Positions 7,388-13,795 of a stretch of DNA of 23,320 bases are shown here, piece by piece. Both the position numbers and the translations under genes were made by a program. Source of the stretch: a virus. The stretch spans positions 1 to 23,320 of the IMG/VR virus record IMGVR_UViG_3300044858_000047, one strand, 5' to 3'. The first letter of the stretch is position 1; each line of letters opens with the position of its first letter. Below the pieces are notes generated by a model. It made no database searches and had not been told where the DNA came from. It saw only the letters and a list, made by a program, of their open reading frames with translations.

Positions 7388-9522
7388 TTGCGCCCATCTG
7401 GTCTGACATCAATACGCGGCACGCCAAGCTGCCACTGAGTACCCAACGTGTTTGAGCTAATCCTGAACGCCATCTGTCTGCCCCGTGCGCGGGTATAGAC
7501 AATCTCGGTAAACTGCTGCACGTTGTAAGTCTGCTGCCCGGCATAACTTTGTGTAGAACTAACTGTATCGTTATACGACGTGCTGTAGCCAGAACCGGGG
7601 TTTTGCCGTGGACGCATCGTAAACGTAACGAACGGGGTCTCTTGGGTCAAACCAGAAGTATTTGACCCGTCAAAAGTAATATCTGGCAACATCCGCCAGA
7701 CAAACCCATAGTTATGTCCGTCGTTAATATCAAAGTCCGATGACTGCACGTAAGCATTGATTGGACTTGGTGGGTTGGTCGATCCGTCATCTACCGCCGC
7801 TTCGTGGTACACAAGAAGATTATTACCTGTTGCAGCCATTGGGTAACTTCTTAGCGGGGAATCCAGCCAAGCGGTGCGATCTAACGAACCGTAATACCAG
7901 ACACGGTCAAGGTAGTTAAAGATGACGTAGCGGTCGATGGTGTTTGAATTTGCCGAACAATAGAACCACCAGACTTCTGAGTAGCCTTCGTTAGTGCCAG
8001 CATAAATTTGGAAGAACTGTTCTCTATTGATGTCCGAATAAATATAAGTACGTACCGAGCACGGTAACGTCTCGACACGACCGGAGTAGACATAAAACTT
8101 ATCGACACCCATCCAGTACACCACACCAGACGCCGTTGCCATCGCGTTAGGCGAAGCAATAGATATGTTGTCTGCTAAAAGCGTAAAACCCCAAACTAGC
8201 GGTGGTCCGAGGTATTGCATCGAGTAAATAGCCGCATCCGTCCAGACGTTGATTTCCTGACGGGTCTGTAACGCTGTAATGATTGCTGAACCGTGCGATA
8301 ACCTATAGCTACCCGCTTGGTTTGTGGCTGTTGGTGTCCAGTCGGTGTAGCTTTCCTGCGCCGTCCAACGGATTAGCATTGGGTCAATCGCGGCATCTGG
8401 ATCATACGCACCATAATCAGTGCAACCAAATGCAATCGTGATACGCGTCGAATCAGACACCATAATCTCGTTAATTCGACTTGGTACGTCCGTACCAGAG
8501 ACTAATGTGCCGCGAGTAGAAAATGCAGGTGTTGGCGCGGAGCCGGGTTGCCACAGATATAACGCACCACCACGGGGACTAAACAGCAAGTCTTCACCGA
8601 AGTTAGTTTGGCTCCACAGGTATAGCGGTAGAAGAACGCCAGAAGAAGAGGCGATACCCCAACCTGTAAATGAACCCGCTTGATAGGCAAGTGTCCCAGA
8701 TGTGTGTGATGCAGCCGTCGTCCCGCTTACACCTCGAACGCATCCCGTAAAGTCGGTTGCGGTTTTACCAGAATATGTTATGAGTTCATTGTCAATTAAC
8801 AGCGTGCCGGTTGTAGTAAACGCCGCAGTGCTGTTGACAGTAATAGTCGTTACTACGTTATCTATCGAACCATTAAGCGCAGATGCGGAAACAGAAGAAC
8901 TAAACCCACCAAAAGGACTGGTTCCAAAACCGACACCGCTAACACTAAACGCAGATCCACTATTAATTTGATAGGCAGCAACAACGCTTGCTCCACCGTT
9001 ACCTACGTCTGAAGCGTTTGCGTTTACTGTGGCTGCTATGGTGTAGACAGACGAAGAGATAACAGAAACAATCTGGTATTCTTTATTGAGAACTGCGGCA
9101 GTTATGTTTCCGCCAAGAGATACGGCACCTGAAAAAGTAACAAAGCTGTCTTCCGACAAACCAGCGGCTGCGCCGTCAGTAACGGTCAGAATGTTGGAAC
9201 CTGTAGTAGCAGCAAACGTAGCGGTGCCCGTTGTTGTATTTTTTATCGGCGTTATGTCGTAATAGTCACCACCGCTTTCAATATAGAACTTCAGGTTAGT
9301 ACCGACACCTAAAAGGTTAGCGCCTTTTAATGTGATCCAGTTCCACAACGAGCGACATACACCCAAAAAGGTGTTATAGGAAGCAGCCGTCCAACCACCC
9401 AGCTTTTCTGGGTAGCCAGAGCGAAAGCGCACCTTATCGCAGTCGTACCAACCGCCCTCGTTAGAAAGCGTGGTGCCTTCACGGTTTACACCGGGGCGAA
9501 ACTGTAGTTTCTGTAAAGGCAC
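7384..9522 (-). CDS. Tail nozzle-like structural protein
   Basis: A 712-residue protein with a GTG start directly after the Rz stop; GGTG is 6 bases upstream. It begins MPLQKLQFRPGVNREGTTLS and NEGGWYDCDKVRFRSGYPEK, a pattern I recall from phage tail-tube-like proteins. Two beta inserts follow: about 98-186, and the ELI..GTTAASH module at about 220-280. The second half has repeated aromatic-rich strands (VVYWMGVDKFYVYSGRVETL and similar), fitting a beta-propeller as in T7 gp12 and P22 gp10 nozzles. A nozzle would extend the tail tube below the adaptor. The name comes from pattern and position; it could also be a tail hub of another kind. Confidence 0.65.
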   Translation of the reverse strand: MPLQKLQFRPGVNREGTTLSNEGGWYDCDKVRFRSGYPEKLGGWTAASYNTFLGVCRSLWNWITLKGANLLGVGTNLKFYIESGGDYYDITPIKNTTTGTATFAATTGSNILTVTDGAAAGLSEDSFVTFSGAVSLGGNITAAVLNKEYQIVSVISSSVYTIAATVNANASDVGNGGASVVAAYQINSGSAFSVSGVGFGTSPFGGFSSSVSASALNGSIDNVVTTITVNSTAAFTTTGTLLIDNELITYSGKTATDFTGCVRGVSGTTAASHTSGTLAYQAGSFTGWGIASSSGVLLPLYLWSQTNFGEDLLFSPRGGALYLWQPGSAPTPAFSTRGTLVSGTDVPSRINEIMVSDSTRITIAFGCTDYGAYDPDAAIDPMLIRWTAQESYTDWTPTATNQAGSYRLSHGSAIITALQTRQEINVWTDAAIYSMQYLGPPLVWGFTLLADNISIASPNAMATASGVVYWMGVDKFYVYSGRVETLPCSVRTYIYSDINREQFFQIYAGTNEGYSEVWWFYCSANSNTIDRYVIFNYLDRVWYYGSLDRTAWLDSPLRSYPMAATGNNLLVYHEAAVDDGSTNPPSPINAYVQSSDFDINDGHNYGFVWRMLPDITFDGSNTSGLTQETPFVTFTMRPRQNPGSGYSTSYNDTVSSTQSYAGQQTYNVQQFTEIVYTRARGRQMAFRISSNTLGTQWQLGVPRIDVRPDGRK
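8683..8865 (-). other. ELI..GTTAASH beta module in nozzle-like protein
   Basis: Encodes residues about 220-280 of the 712-residue protein, with LLIDNELITYSGK and CVRGVSGTTAASHTSG. The same marker order appears in the adaptor-like protein at 19210-19437. A shared module within one virion suggests domain duplication or a common insertion fold. Confidence 0.65.
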
Positions 9523-9993
9523 TTAGTTCACCTTTTGTCTGGCGGTGTTGTACTGGGTGTAGCACTGTTTGAGGGCGGCTCTGAGTTCGTCGGCTTCGGC
9601 AGCGAGCCTGACAAGAAACTCCCCATCCTCTCTGTAAAGCTCTTTTCCGCTACAGGATGCGGGTCTAGCGCCGGTGGTACCGGACATCCCACTTGCTTCG
9701 GTGGGACGGGCCTGCCTGTCGCGCAAGCTGTTAGTAAGAGCGGCAGCACGAGCATTAATATTCCTGATCTCAGCATCTTTATCCCTCCGCAGCTTGTCCG
9801 CTGCCTCCTGCATCTCTTGCTCGCGCTTCCTAGCTTCTTCCTGTGCTTTGGCGTAGGCGGCGTACTGCTCTGCCTTCTCCTTATCCCACGCTTGCTGTAC
9901 CTCGGCTCTACCCGCAGAATTGCCTTTATAATACCCGCCCCCAGCCGCCGCGCCAACAGCCAGCACGAAGCCCAGTATCACCCACGGGTTCAT
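9523..9993 (-). CDS. Rz: Rz-like inner-membrane spanin subunit
   Basis: A 156-residue protein with an N-terminal membrane anchor (about 4-21, WVILGFVLAVGAAAGGGY), then a long periplasmic coiled coil from about 28 to 95 (EEARKREQEMQEAADKLRRD and more) and a C-terminal helix after LYREDGEFLVRLAAEADELR. This is the layout of phage Rz, which spans the periplasm and joins the outer-membrane lipoprotein Rz1 to disrupt the outer membrane after endolysin action. It overlaps the small secreted gene by four bases (ATGA). A complete Rz1-like gene lies inside it in another frame. Rz sequences diverge widely, so the call rests on topology and the nested partner. Confidence 0.85.
   Translation of the reverse strand: MNPWVILGFVLAVGAAAGGGYYKGNSAGRAEVQQAWDKEKAEQYAAYAKAQEEARKREQEMQEAADKLRRDKDAEIRNINARAAALTNSLRDRQARPTEASGMSGTTGARPASCSGKELYREDGEFLVRLAAEADELRAALKQCYTQYNTARQKVN
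9528..9776 (-). CDS. Rz1: Rz1-like outer-membrane lipoprotein nested in Rz
   Basis: An 82-residue lipoprotein coded entirely inside the Rz-like gene, in another frame. Its own ATG has GGAGG 7 bases upstream, which gives the start directly. The signal peptide MLRSGILMLVLPLLLTAC has lipobox LTAC with C18 as lipid site, and the +2 residue is Ala, compatible with outer-membrane sorting. The mature part is Pro-rich (RPVPPKQVGCPVPPALDPHP), as typical for Rz1. The frame is open further upstream but only as an overlap shadow. It ends 5 bases before the Rz stop on the coding strand. It would bind the Rz-like protein across the periplasm. Confidence 0.85.
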   Translation of the reverse strand: MLRSGILMLVLPLLLTACATGRPVPPKQVGCPVPPALDPHPVAEKSFTERMGSFLSGSLPKPTNSEPPSNSATPSTTPPDKR

Positions 9994-10178
9994 TTTGGCG
10001 GTACCTTTGTGCCGTCCAACTTCTTATGGGTCTTGATCTCTTTGCAGACCTGCACTTCCTTGCCCTTGTTGTCCTTCTGCTTGTTGCAGACCTTCTTGGT
10101 CTCTTGAGCATGGATTTGAAAAGCCAAGAACAAACTTAGCAGAACAGTAATAGCCATACGAGCGTAGATCAGCATCAT
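9990..10178 (-). CDS. Small secreted protein in lysis cassette
   Basis: A 62-residue protein overlapping the holin-like gene by four bases (ATGA); CGGAG is 5 bases upstream of the ATG. Residues 1-24 form a signal peptide (ARMAITVLLSLFLAFQIHA) with a likely signal peptidase I site after the A-like IHA. The mature part, QETKKVCNKQKDNKGKEVQV followed by CKEIK, holds two cysteines (31, 45), probably a disulphide in the periplasm, and is Lys-rich. It lies between the holin-like and Rz-like genes. I recall similar small secreted proteins in environmental phages. Function unknown; periplasmic lysis helper is a guess. Confidence 0.65.
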   Translation of the reverse strand: MMLIYARMAITVLLSLFLAFQIHAQETKKVCNKQKDNKGKEVQVCKEIKTHKKLDGTKVPPK

Positions 10179-10645
10179 GAAATCTCCGGGTGTGGTGGTT
10201 GTACAGGCGCTGGTTTACCGCCATAACCTGTGGCTACCGGCGCGGGTGAACTAATAGGGTCGATGGTTGGCTCCATACGCACGGGTGCGTGGACAGGTGC
10301 AGGTGCTTTGGGTGCCGGTGGTGTTGGTTTGTCGTCCCGCTCTTCCTTGGTTGACAGCCCCGGCGGTACAAACTGCTGGAGCGCATCCTTACCCTTGACG
10401 GCAAGCAGGGTTGCCAAAGACCCCAAAATATATTTAGACATGTCCGACAGGATCAGGAAAAACTGCTTGTCCGCCGGAGCCATGCCCGTCATCGGTTGCG
10501 TTACAAAAACAACACTATAAAGTGAGATGCCCACCATCATCACGACCGTGAAGCAAAAAGTGACGGCGATGCAAAACTTAATTACCGCATCGTGTTGTTC
10601 CTGACTGAGTGCAAGGAACTGGCTGATCAGTTTTAGGGGGTTCAT
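10175..10645 (-). CDS. Holin-like two-span membrane protein
   Basis: A 156-residue protein overlapping the lipoprotein gene by 68 bases. Two hydrophobic segments lie at about 24-48 (FCIAVTFCFTVVMMVGISLY) and about 72-86 (YILGSLATLLAVKG). The N-terminus is a polar helix, and the last 60 residues are a Pro/Ala/Lys-rich tail (TPPAPKAPAPVHAPV and further) likely to be extended. A two-span layout next to endolysin and spanin genes fits a holin, which would make the membrane hole that lets the endolysin out. Holin families are too varied for a firm name; the assignment rests on membrane topology and location. It could instead be a lysis regulator. Confidence 0.6.
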   Translation of the reverse strand: MNPLKLISQFLALSQEQHDAVIKFCIAVTFCFTVVMMVGISLYSVVFVTQPMTGMAPADKQFFLILSDMSKYILGSLATLLAVKGKDALQQFVPPGLSTKEERDDKPTPPAPKAPAPVHAPVRMEPTIDPISSPAPVATGYGGKPAPVQPPHPEIS

Positions 10646-10829
10646 TTGTCTCTACCTTTGCATCCTCTGGTTTAACAAGCTGGTCAGGGCAAGTGCCAGT
10701 CGAACTACAGTACGGTCTCTTACACTCTTTCTTTTCCCAGTTTTGTGGGTCTTGGCATGGATACCTGAACCGGTCGCACCCGCTAAGCCAAACGAGTATC
10801 AGAGCCAAACATATTAAGCGCCATCTCAT
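10578..10829 (-). CDS. Small cysteine-rich lipoprotein of lysis cassette
   Basis: An 83-residue lipoprotein. I chose the ATG at 10829 because GGGAG is 7 bases upstream and the sequence then has a proper signal peptide (MRWRLICLALILVWLSGC) with lipobox LSGC at C18. A longer reading is rejected for lack of a ribosome site. The mature part begins CDRFRYPCQDPQNWEKKECK and has further cysteines at 25, 36, 41 and 47, which may form disulphides or bind metal. Aspartate at +2 would favour inner-membrane retention in enteric bacteria. It sits between endolysin and holin-like genes; it overlaps both. It might be a lysis accessory protein; it differs from the Rz1-like protein by its many cysteines. Confidence 0.75.
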   Translation of the reverse strand: MRWRLICLALILVWLSGCDRFRYPCQDPQNWEKKECKRPYCSSTGTCPDQLVKPEDAKVETNEPPKTDQPVPCTQSGTTRCGN

Positions 10830-11436
10830 AGTGATGCTCCCTATCTGCCAATCCAATATAACCACCGTTGATCCGCTTTGTCAGTTGCTTGATGTCGCCA
10901 GCGTCTGCCAACGCGTTTAACTTATTCGTCTCCCAAAACCAGCACGCACTCTGGGCTGCACCCTCGAACGTCTCTAAGTATTCCGACGCTTGCTCCGGGG
11001 TCAGGTCGATTGATGCACCAAACCAAAAGTAGTTGTCCTTGCCAGTCAATTGCAAAATCCCGCGCCCACGGAATGCGAACCCCTCGGCACTCGCCTCGTC
11101 GCCGTTACCCATCCGGTTGGCGTACACACGGCTGGCGATTTTCTTAGGGTTTCGCTCGTACTGCTTGGCAAGCTCAAGGGTGGGAAAGTACTTCGGGAAG
11201 ACGCGCATCAAGCCGGAGGCTGAGTAGTTCAGGTTCTCGGTGACAAACACGAAGCCGCCCGACTCATGGGCACACTGTGCGAGGAACGCAGCAACGCGCT
11301 TCGGGGTGTTGATCTGGTATTCTTCTAGCAGAGACTTGCCGCCTAGCTCAGTCTGCGGGCCAAACAGCGTGTCGTACCACTGCTGCGCGTACTTGGTATG
11401 TGGGGCGAACTTCTTGAATTGTGCCAACGTGATCAT
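10783..11436 (-). CDS. GH19 endolysin (chitinase/lysozyme-like)
   Basis: A 217-residue glycoside hydrolase family 19 endolysin that would cut the peptidoglycan glycan chain. The two acidic residues E58 (AQCAHESGGF) and E67 (VTENLNYS) are nine apart, as reported for the catalytic glutamates of the SPN1S phage endolysin. RMGNGDEASAEGFAFRGRG and ILQLTGKDNY are the standard later blocks, and INGGYIGLADREHHYEMAL lies near the end. There is no signal peptide or membrane anchor, so release needs a holin or other membrane hole. It overlaps the previous gene by four bases and the next lipoprotein gene by 47. Length fits single-domain phage GH19 enzymes. Confidence 0.9.
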   Translation of the reverse strand: MITLAQFKKFAPHTKYAQQWYDTLFGPQTELGGKSLLEEYQINTPKRVAAFLAQCAHESGGFVFVTENLNYSASGLMRVFPKYFPTLELAKQYERNPKKIASRVYANRMGNGDEASAEGFAFRGRGILQLTGKDNYFWFGASIDLTPEQASEYLETFEGAAQSACWFWETNKLNALADAGDIKQLTKRINGGYIGLADREHHYEMALNMFGSDTRLA

Positions 11437-11738
11437 TTGTCGTACATCCTTTCAATCAGTATTTCCCTACGCAACTCTCGCATCTTTCTGACTTCTTGTA
11501 CCGCCGCTTCGGTAGCGTTGTACATGTCGTAATACATAAATGCCAACACCGGCATGATAATGAAGAACATTAGCAGTACCGCTAGTACCACTACAATCAA
11601 AGACCAAGGGACATTCTCATCGTCACGCTTCTGCTTGTCAGCCACATTAGCCCCACCGCCCACGCCACTACGAAAACGACTGCTGAAATCCACATTGCCT
11701 TGGCCCGCAGTTCCGCTTTTGTTTTTCTTCGTCGCCAT
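11433..11738 (-). CDS. Small membrane protein overlapping the gene upstream
   Basis: A 101-residue protein with a disordered, basic N-terminus (MATKKNKSGTAGQGN), one membrane span at about 43-68 (VPWSLIVVVLAVLLMFFIIM) and a charged helix AVQEVRKMRELRREILIERM. The ATG at 11738 would give a 142-base overlap with the 228-residue gene in another frame but has no strong ribosome site. A GTG at 11645 with a weak GGTGGGG upstream would reduce the overlap to 49 bases and keep the span and helix. I list the longest form and treat the start as uncertain. Its stop overlaps the endolysin start (ATGA). Holin or accessory lysis protein is possible; not proven. Confidence 0.6.
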   Translation of the reverse strand: MATKKNKSGTAGQGNVDFSSRFRSGVGGGANVADKQKRDDENVPWSLIVVVLAVLLMFFIIMPVLAFMYYDMYNATEAAVQEVRKMRELRREILIERMYDK

Positions 11739-12283
11739 GCTGCTATCTGCGCCAGTCTAAGTTCCTCTGCGTGAGCCTCCTCCTGCTCGGCGACGATCCT
11801 CTGCCACATCTCTTCAAACTTACTCCACAGTCCAGACAACTCCGGCGGGCTGCGGTACACCATCGTCTCTCGAATTTCAGCCAGCATCGCGTCCAGTCGG
11901 GTGGTTATAAGTATGCGTTTCAATGCACGTCTACCAATCGACTCATCACCCTTGTACACCTTCTTTGCGTCCAACTGCTCTTTCAAGAACAATTTGCTAA
12001 TCGCATCGTACGAGTCCATCAACACACCCAACTGATTGCCAATATCCGTGAACACATCGTTCGGGTCAGCCTTGGCTATCTCCTGCACCCGCTGCACTTC
12101 GGCGTGGTACTGCTGTTTTTGTATAGGTGTCGGGTCAACTATTTTGTTGTACTGCTCCTTCAAATCCTTCAGTACGTCGCTAACATCACCCGCTGCGCCT
12201 TTGATGTCTTTGTAGAGCTTGCAGCCAGCCTTGACCGCAGCAACAGCAGCATTGGCAGCGGCGAGTAGGGTTAGTGGGTCAAT
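11597..12283 (-). CDS. Membrane-anchored helical protein, ATT start
   Basis: A 228-residue protein. The only start consistent with a ribosome site is ATT at 12283: AGAGG lies 6 bases upstream, an in-frame stop lies 6 bases upstream, and no ATG, GTG or TTG occurs in frame until 12163 (a TTG, residue 41), which would cut off the coding N-terminus. It then reads MDPLTLLAAANAAVAAVKAG and CKLYKDIKGAAGDVSDVLKD, a start I recall from related phage proteins. The body is long and charged-helical; residues about 197-217 (MWISAVVFVVAWAVGLMWLT) form one membrane span. It ends with about 142 bases overlapping the next gene in another frame. Position ahead of the endolysin suggests a membrane role in lysis or the cell envelope; function unknown. 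Confidence 0.75.
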   Translation of the reverse strand: MDPLTLLAAANAAVAAVKAGCKLYKDIKGAAGDVSDVLKDLKEQYNKIVDPTPIQKQQYHAEVQRVQEIAKADPNDVFTDIGNQLGVLMDSYDAISKLFLKEQLDAKKVYKGDESIGRRALKRILITTRLDAMLAEIRETMVYRSPPELSGLWSKFEEMWQRIVAEQEEAHAEELRLAQIAAWRRRKTKAELRAKAMWISAVVFVVAWAVGLMWLTSRSVTMRMSLGL

Positions 12284-12313
12284 TTGTTACCTCTATTTAA
12301 TGATACTTACAAC

Positions 12314-12889
12314 TTAGCCACAAAAATCTATCCAACCCGTAATGATGTATTTAATGTTAGATATTGGTGGATTACCCCGGTGTGTATGCGTAAAACCTCC
12401 CGGAAATATAACCATAGTTCCTTTTTTAGCAGGTATTCGTTTTGGGTAATACAAAAACTCTGTCTCTCCACCTTCTAACACATCATTCAAATAGCACGTA
12501 AAAGTTAAAATACGTGATGAAGTAATTTTATCTGCCTGCTCAGCATGCCATACGTGATAACCACCACCTATTTGCGTGCGCTGTAGTTTAAATTCATAAA
12601 TTTTATGAGGCGCTAATGTACTTAAAGTGTGGTACTCATCCGCATATTGTTTATAAGCAACCGACCAAAGCGCTTCTGAAAAAGACTGTATCTGGGGGTA
12701 ATTAATTAAATCAAGAACCCTAGTTGCAAATAAGCTATCGTCATGTTTATTTAATTTACTGACTTTGTCATGTTGCTGTCTGCTAACGGTAAACCCTAAT
12801 TTGTCACACTTTTCAAAAAAATCTATTAGCTCATCACAAGCCGAGTCAGAAATTACATTTTCATAAATACCAATAAAATTATTAGTCAT
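12314..12889 (-). CDS. 2-oxoglutarate/Fe(II)-dependent oxygenase (prolyl hydroxylase-like)
   Basis: A 191-residue protein of the prolyl 4-hydroxylase-type fold. It would hydroxylate a protein or other substrate while turning 2-oxoglutarate and O2 into succinate and CO2. The iron triad is H115-x-E117 (in GGYHVWHAEQ) and H170 (in FPGGFTHTHRGNPP); K180, ten residues on in IKYIITGW, fits the 2-oxoglutarate carboxylate contact. SRILTFTCYLNDVLEGGETE is the typical core strand pair. HxE rather than HxD is used. The gene is clearly more AT-rich than its neighbours (60-base lines at 12601 and 12721 count 35% and 32% G+C by hand; the line at 11101 counts 57%), suggesting recent acquisition. Similar enzymes occur in cyanophages; the substrate is unknown. 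Confidence 0.85.
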   Translation of the reverse strand: MTNNFIGIYENVISDSACDELIDFFEKCDKLGFTVSRQQHDKVSKLNKHDDSLFATRVLDLINYPQIQSFSEALWSVAYKQYADEYHTLSTLAPHKIYEFKLQRTQIGGGYHVWHAEQADKITSSRILTFTCYLNDVLEGGETEFLYYPKRIPAKKGTMVIFPGGFTHTHRGNPPISNIKYIITGWIDFCG

Positions 12890-12910
12890 AAAGTTTTTTA
12901 TGTTTAGTTA

Positions 12911-12928
12911 GTGCTAGTGAGTTAGCAC
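12911..12928 (-). other. Inverted repeat between cupin and oxygenase genes
   Basis: GTGCTA (12911-12916) and TAGCAC (12923-12928) form a perfect 6-bp stem with a 6-base loop, right after the cupin stop. There is no T tract directly after it on the minus strand, so it is a weak terminator candidate at best; it could shield the transcript or mark an insertion junction. Confidence 0.4.
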
Positions 12929-12929
12929 G

Positions 12930-13196
12930 CTATTTTTGTATGTTAACAATCCTACTGTTGTCTTCCAATGCAACAAACTCATGTGACTGATTGCTAGGAA
13001 AATCAATTACTGCACCTGCGCTATATTCTGCTTCCCACTCGTTACCATGCGCTCTGATCTTTCCACGCGCTACAATCGTTATATGTGCGTCGCGTTCAGT
13101 ATGCGTGTGCATCGGTAATACATCACCGGCTTTCTCGAACGTATAGACAATCCCAGAAAGCCTACCAGCAATAATCGAATTACTCAGCAATGACAT
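12930..13196 (-). CDS. Small cupin-fold protein
   Basis: An 88-residue single-domain cupin. Motif 1 reads G24 x5 H30 x H32, then H38 x6 G45, where H38 takes the place of the usual glutamate; motif 2 reads G61 x5 P67 x N69 x2 H72, where N69 takes the place of the usual glycine. H30, H32, H38 and H72 would be able to hold a metal ion. No N- or C-terminal extension is present. It overlaps the preceding gene by 17 bases and lies 40 bases before the oxygenase gene, so it may act with it or modify or bind a small ligand. Catalysis is not shown; sugar or small-molecule binding is also possible. Confidence 0.8.
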   Translation of the reverse strand: MSLLSNSIIAGRLSGIVYTFEKAGDVLPMHTHTERDAHITIVARGKIRAHGNEWEAEYSAGAVIDFPSNQSHEFVALEDNSRIVNIQK

Positions 13197-13485
13197 TAGG
13201 TTGACCGCCTATAACTCTTGCTCTTGCCGCCGCCATTTCTGCGGCTACTCGTTCTTTTTCTGCTTGCCAAACTGTTATAGCTTGTTGATAAGGCGTAAAG
13301 TCTGTTATTTCTTGGTTTGTAACGATATTTCCAGTTGCAAGGTCTTTATACTCGACTACGCCACGTGTGTCGTACCATTGAATAGCATGAATAGCCGGGT
13401 CCATAAAAGACAGATCAAGACCACCAAAACCTTCCCCGTCTACAGATACAGATGAATCATCAGTAAGAACAATAGTTACTCTCAT
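13180..13485 (-). CDS. Possible tail-fibre assembly or companion protein
   Basis: A 101-residue protein that overlaps the previous stop (ATGA). It shows a beta-rich N-terminus (MRVTIVLTDDSSVSVDGEGF), then AIHAIQWYDTRGVVEYKD, EITDFTPYQQAITVWQAEKE, and a charged helix at the end. The IQWYDT.G.VEY ... ITDF.PYQ.A...W pattern is one I recall directly downstream of tail fibre genes in several phages, where small fibre-assembly chaperones are often found. The chaperone role is a positional guess. It overlaps the cupin gene by 17 bases, so the fibre block and the accessory pair are co-translated. Confidence 0.55.
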   Translation of the reverse strand: MRVTIVLTDDSSVSVDGEGFGGLDLSFMDPAIHAIQWYDTRGVVEYKDLATGNIVTNQEITDFTPYQQAITVWQAEKERVAAEMAAARARVIGGQPNVIAE

Positions 13486-13793
13486 TTTTTAGCTCCTATA
13501 AGAACCTGTTGAGCAGGGGTAACGCCTGCGGCAGCAAGCAGCACTTGTTGACCTACTTCGTTAGCTTTTACCATTTCATTTCTAAACGATTCGACAGCCG
13601 CGCCAGTTTGTCGTTGTTGCTGACTGTTCTCTAGCATAAGAATCGGCATCCAAGAAATAGCGCAACCCCAATGGTCAATTTCTTCGCCTGAGTTTGGGTT
13701 ATTGCCGCGAATTTGAATAAACCAAGAACAATCAAGCTCTTTGCATGGGGCAAAGCTATTTAACGGGCAATTATTTTTAGGTTCTAGTTTCAT
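13482..13793 (-). CDS. Four-cysteine small phage protein next to tail fibre
   Basis: A 103-residue protein starting two bases after the fibre stop. Cysteines at 9, 17, 22 and 44 sit in CPLNSFAPCKELDCSWFIQI and HWGCAISWMP, a pattern I recall from many environmental phages. They could bind zinc or an iron-sulphur cluster. The second half is a long helix (QTGAAVESFRNEMVKANEVG). The ribosome site is weak, so translation may depend on the fibre gene upstream. A chaperone or fibre companion role is possible from position. The metal site is inference; function unknown. Confidence 0.6.
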   Translation of the reverse strand: MKLEPKNNCPLNSFAPCKELDCSWFIQIRGNNPNSGEEIDHWGCAISWMPILMLENSQQQRQTGAAVESFRNEMVKANEVGQQVLLAAAGVTPAQQVLIGAKK

Positions 13794-13795
13794 AA

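Noticed and set aside
9777-9956. Upstream extension of the Rz1-like frame
   Set aside because: It would put 60 Arg-rich residues before the signal peptide; the inner ATG has its own GGAGG site.
12161-12163. TTG as start of the membrane protein
   Set aside because: No good ribosome site, and it would discard 40 codons of clear coding sequence beginning at the ATT.
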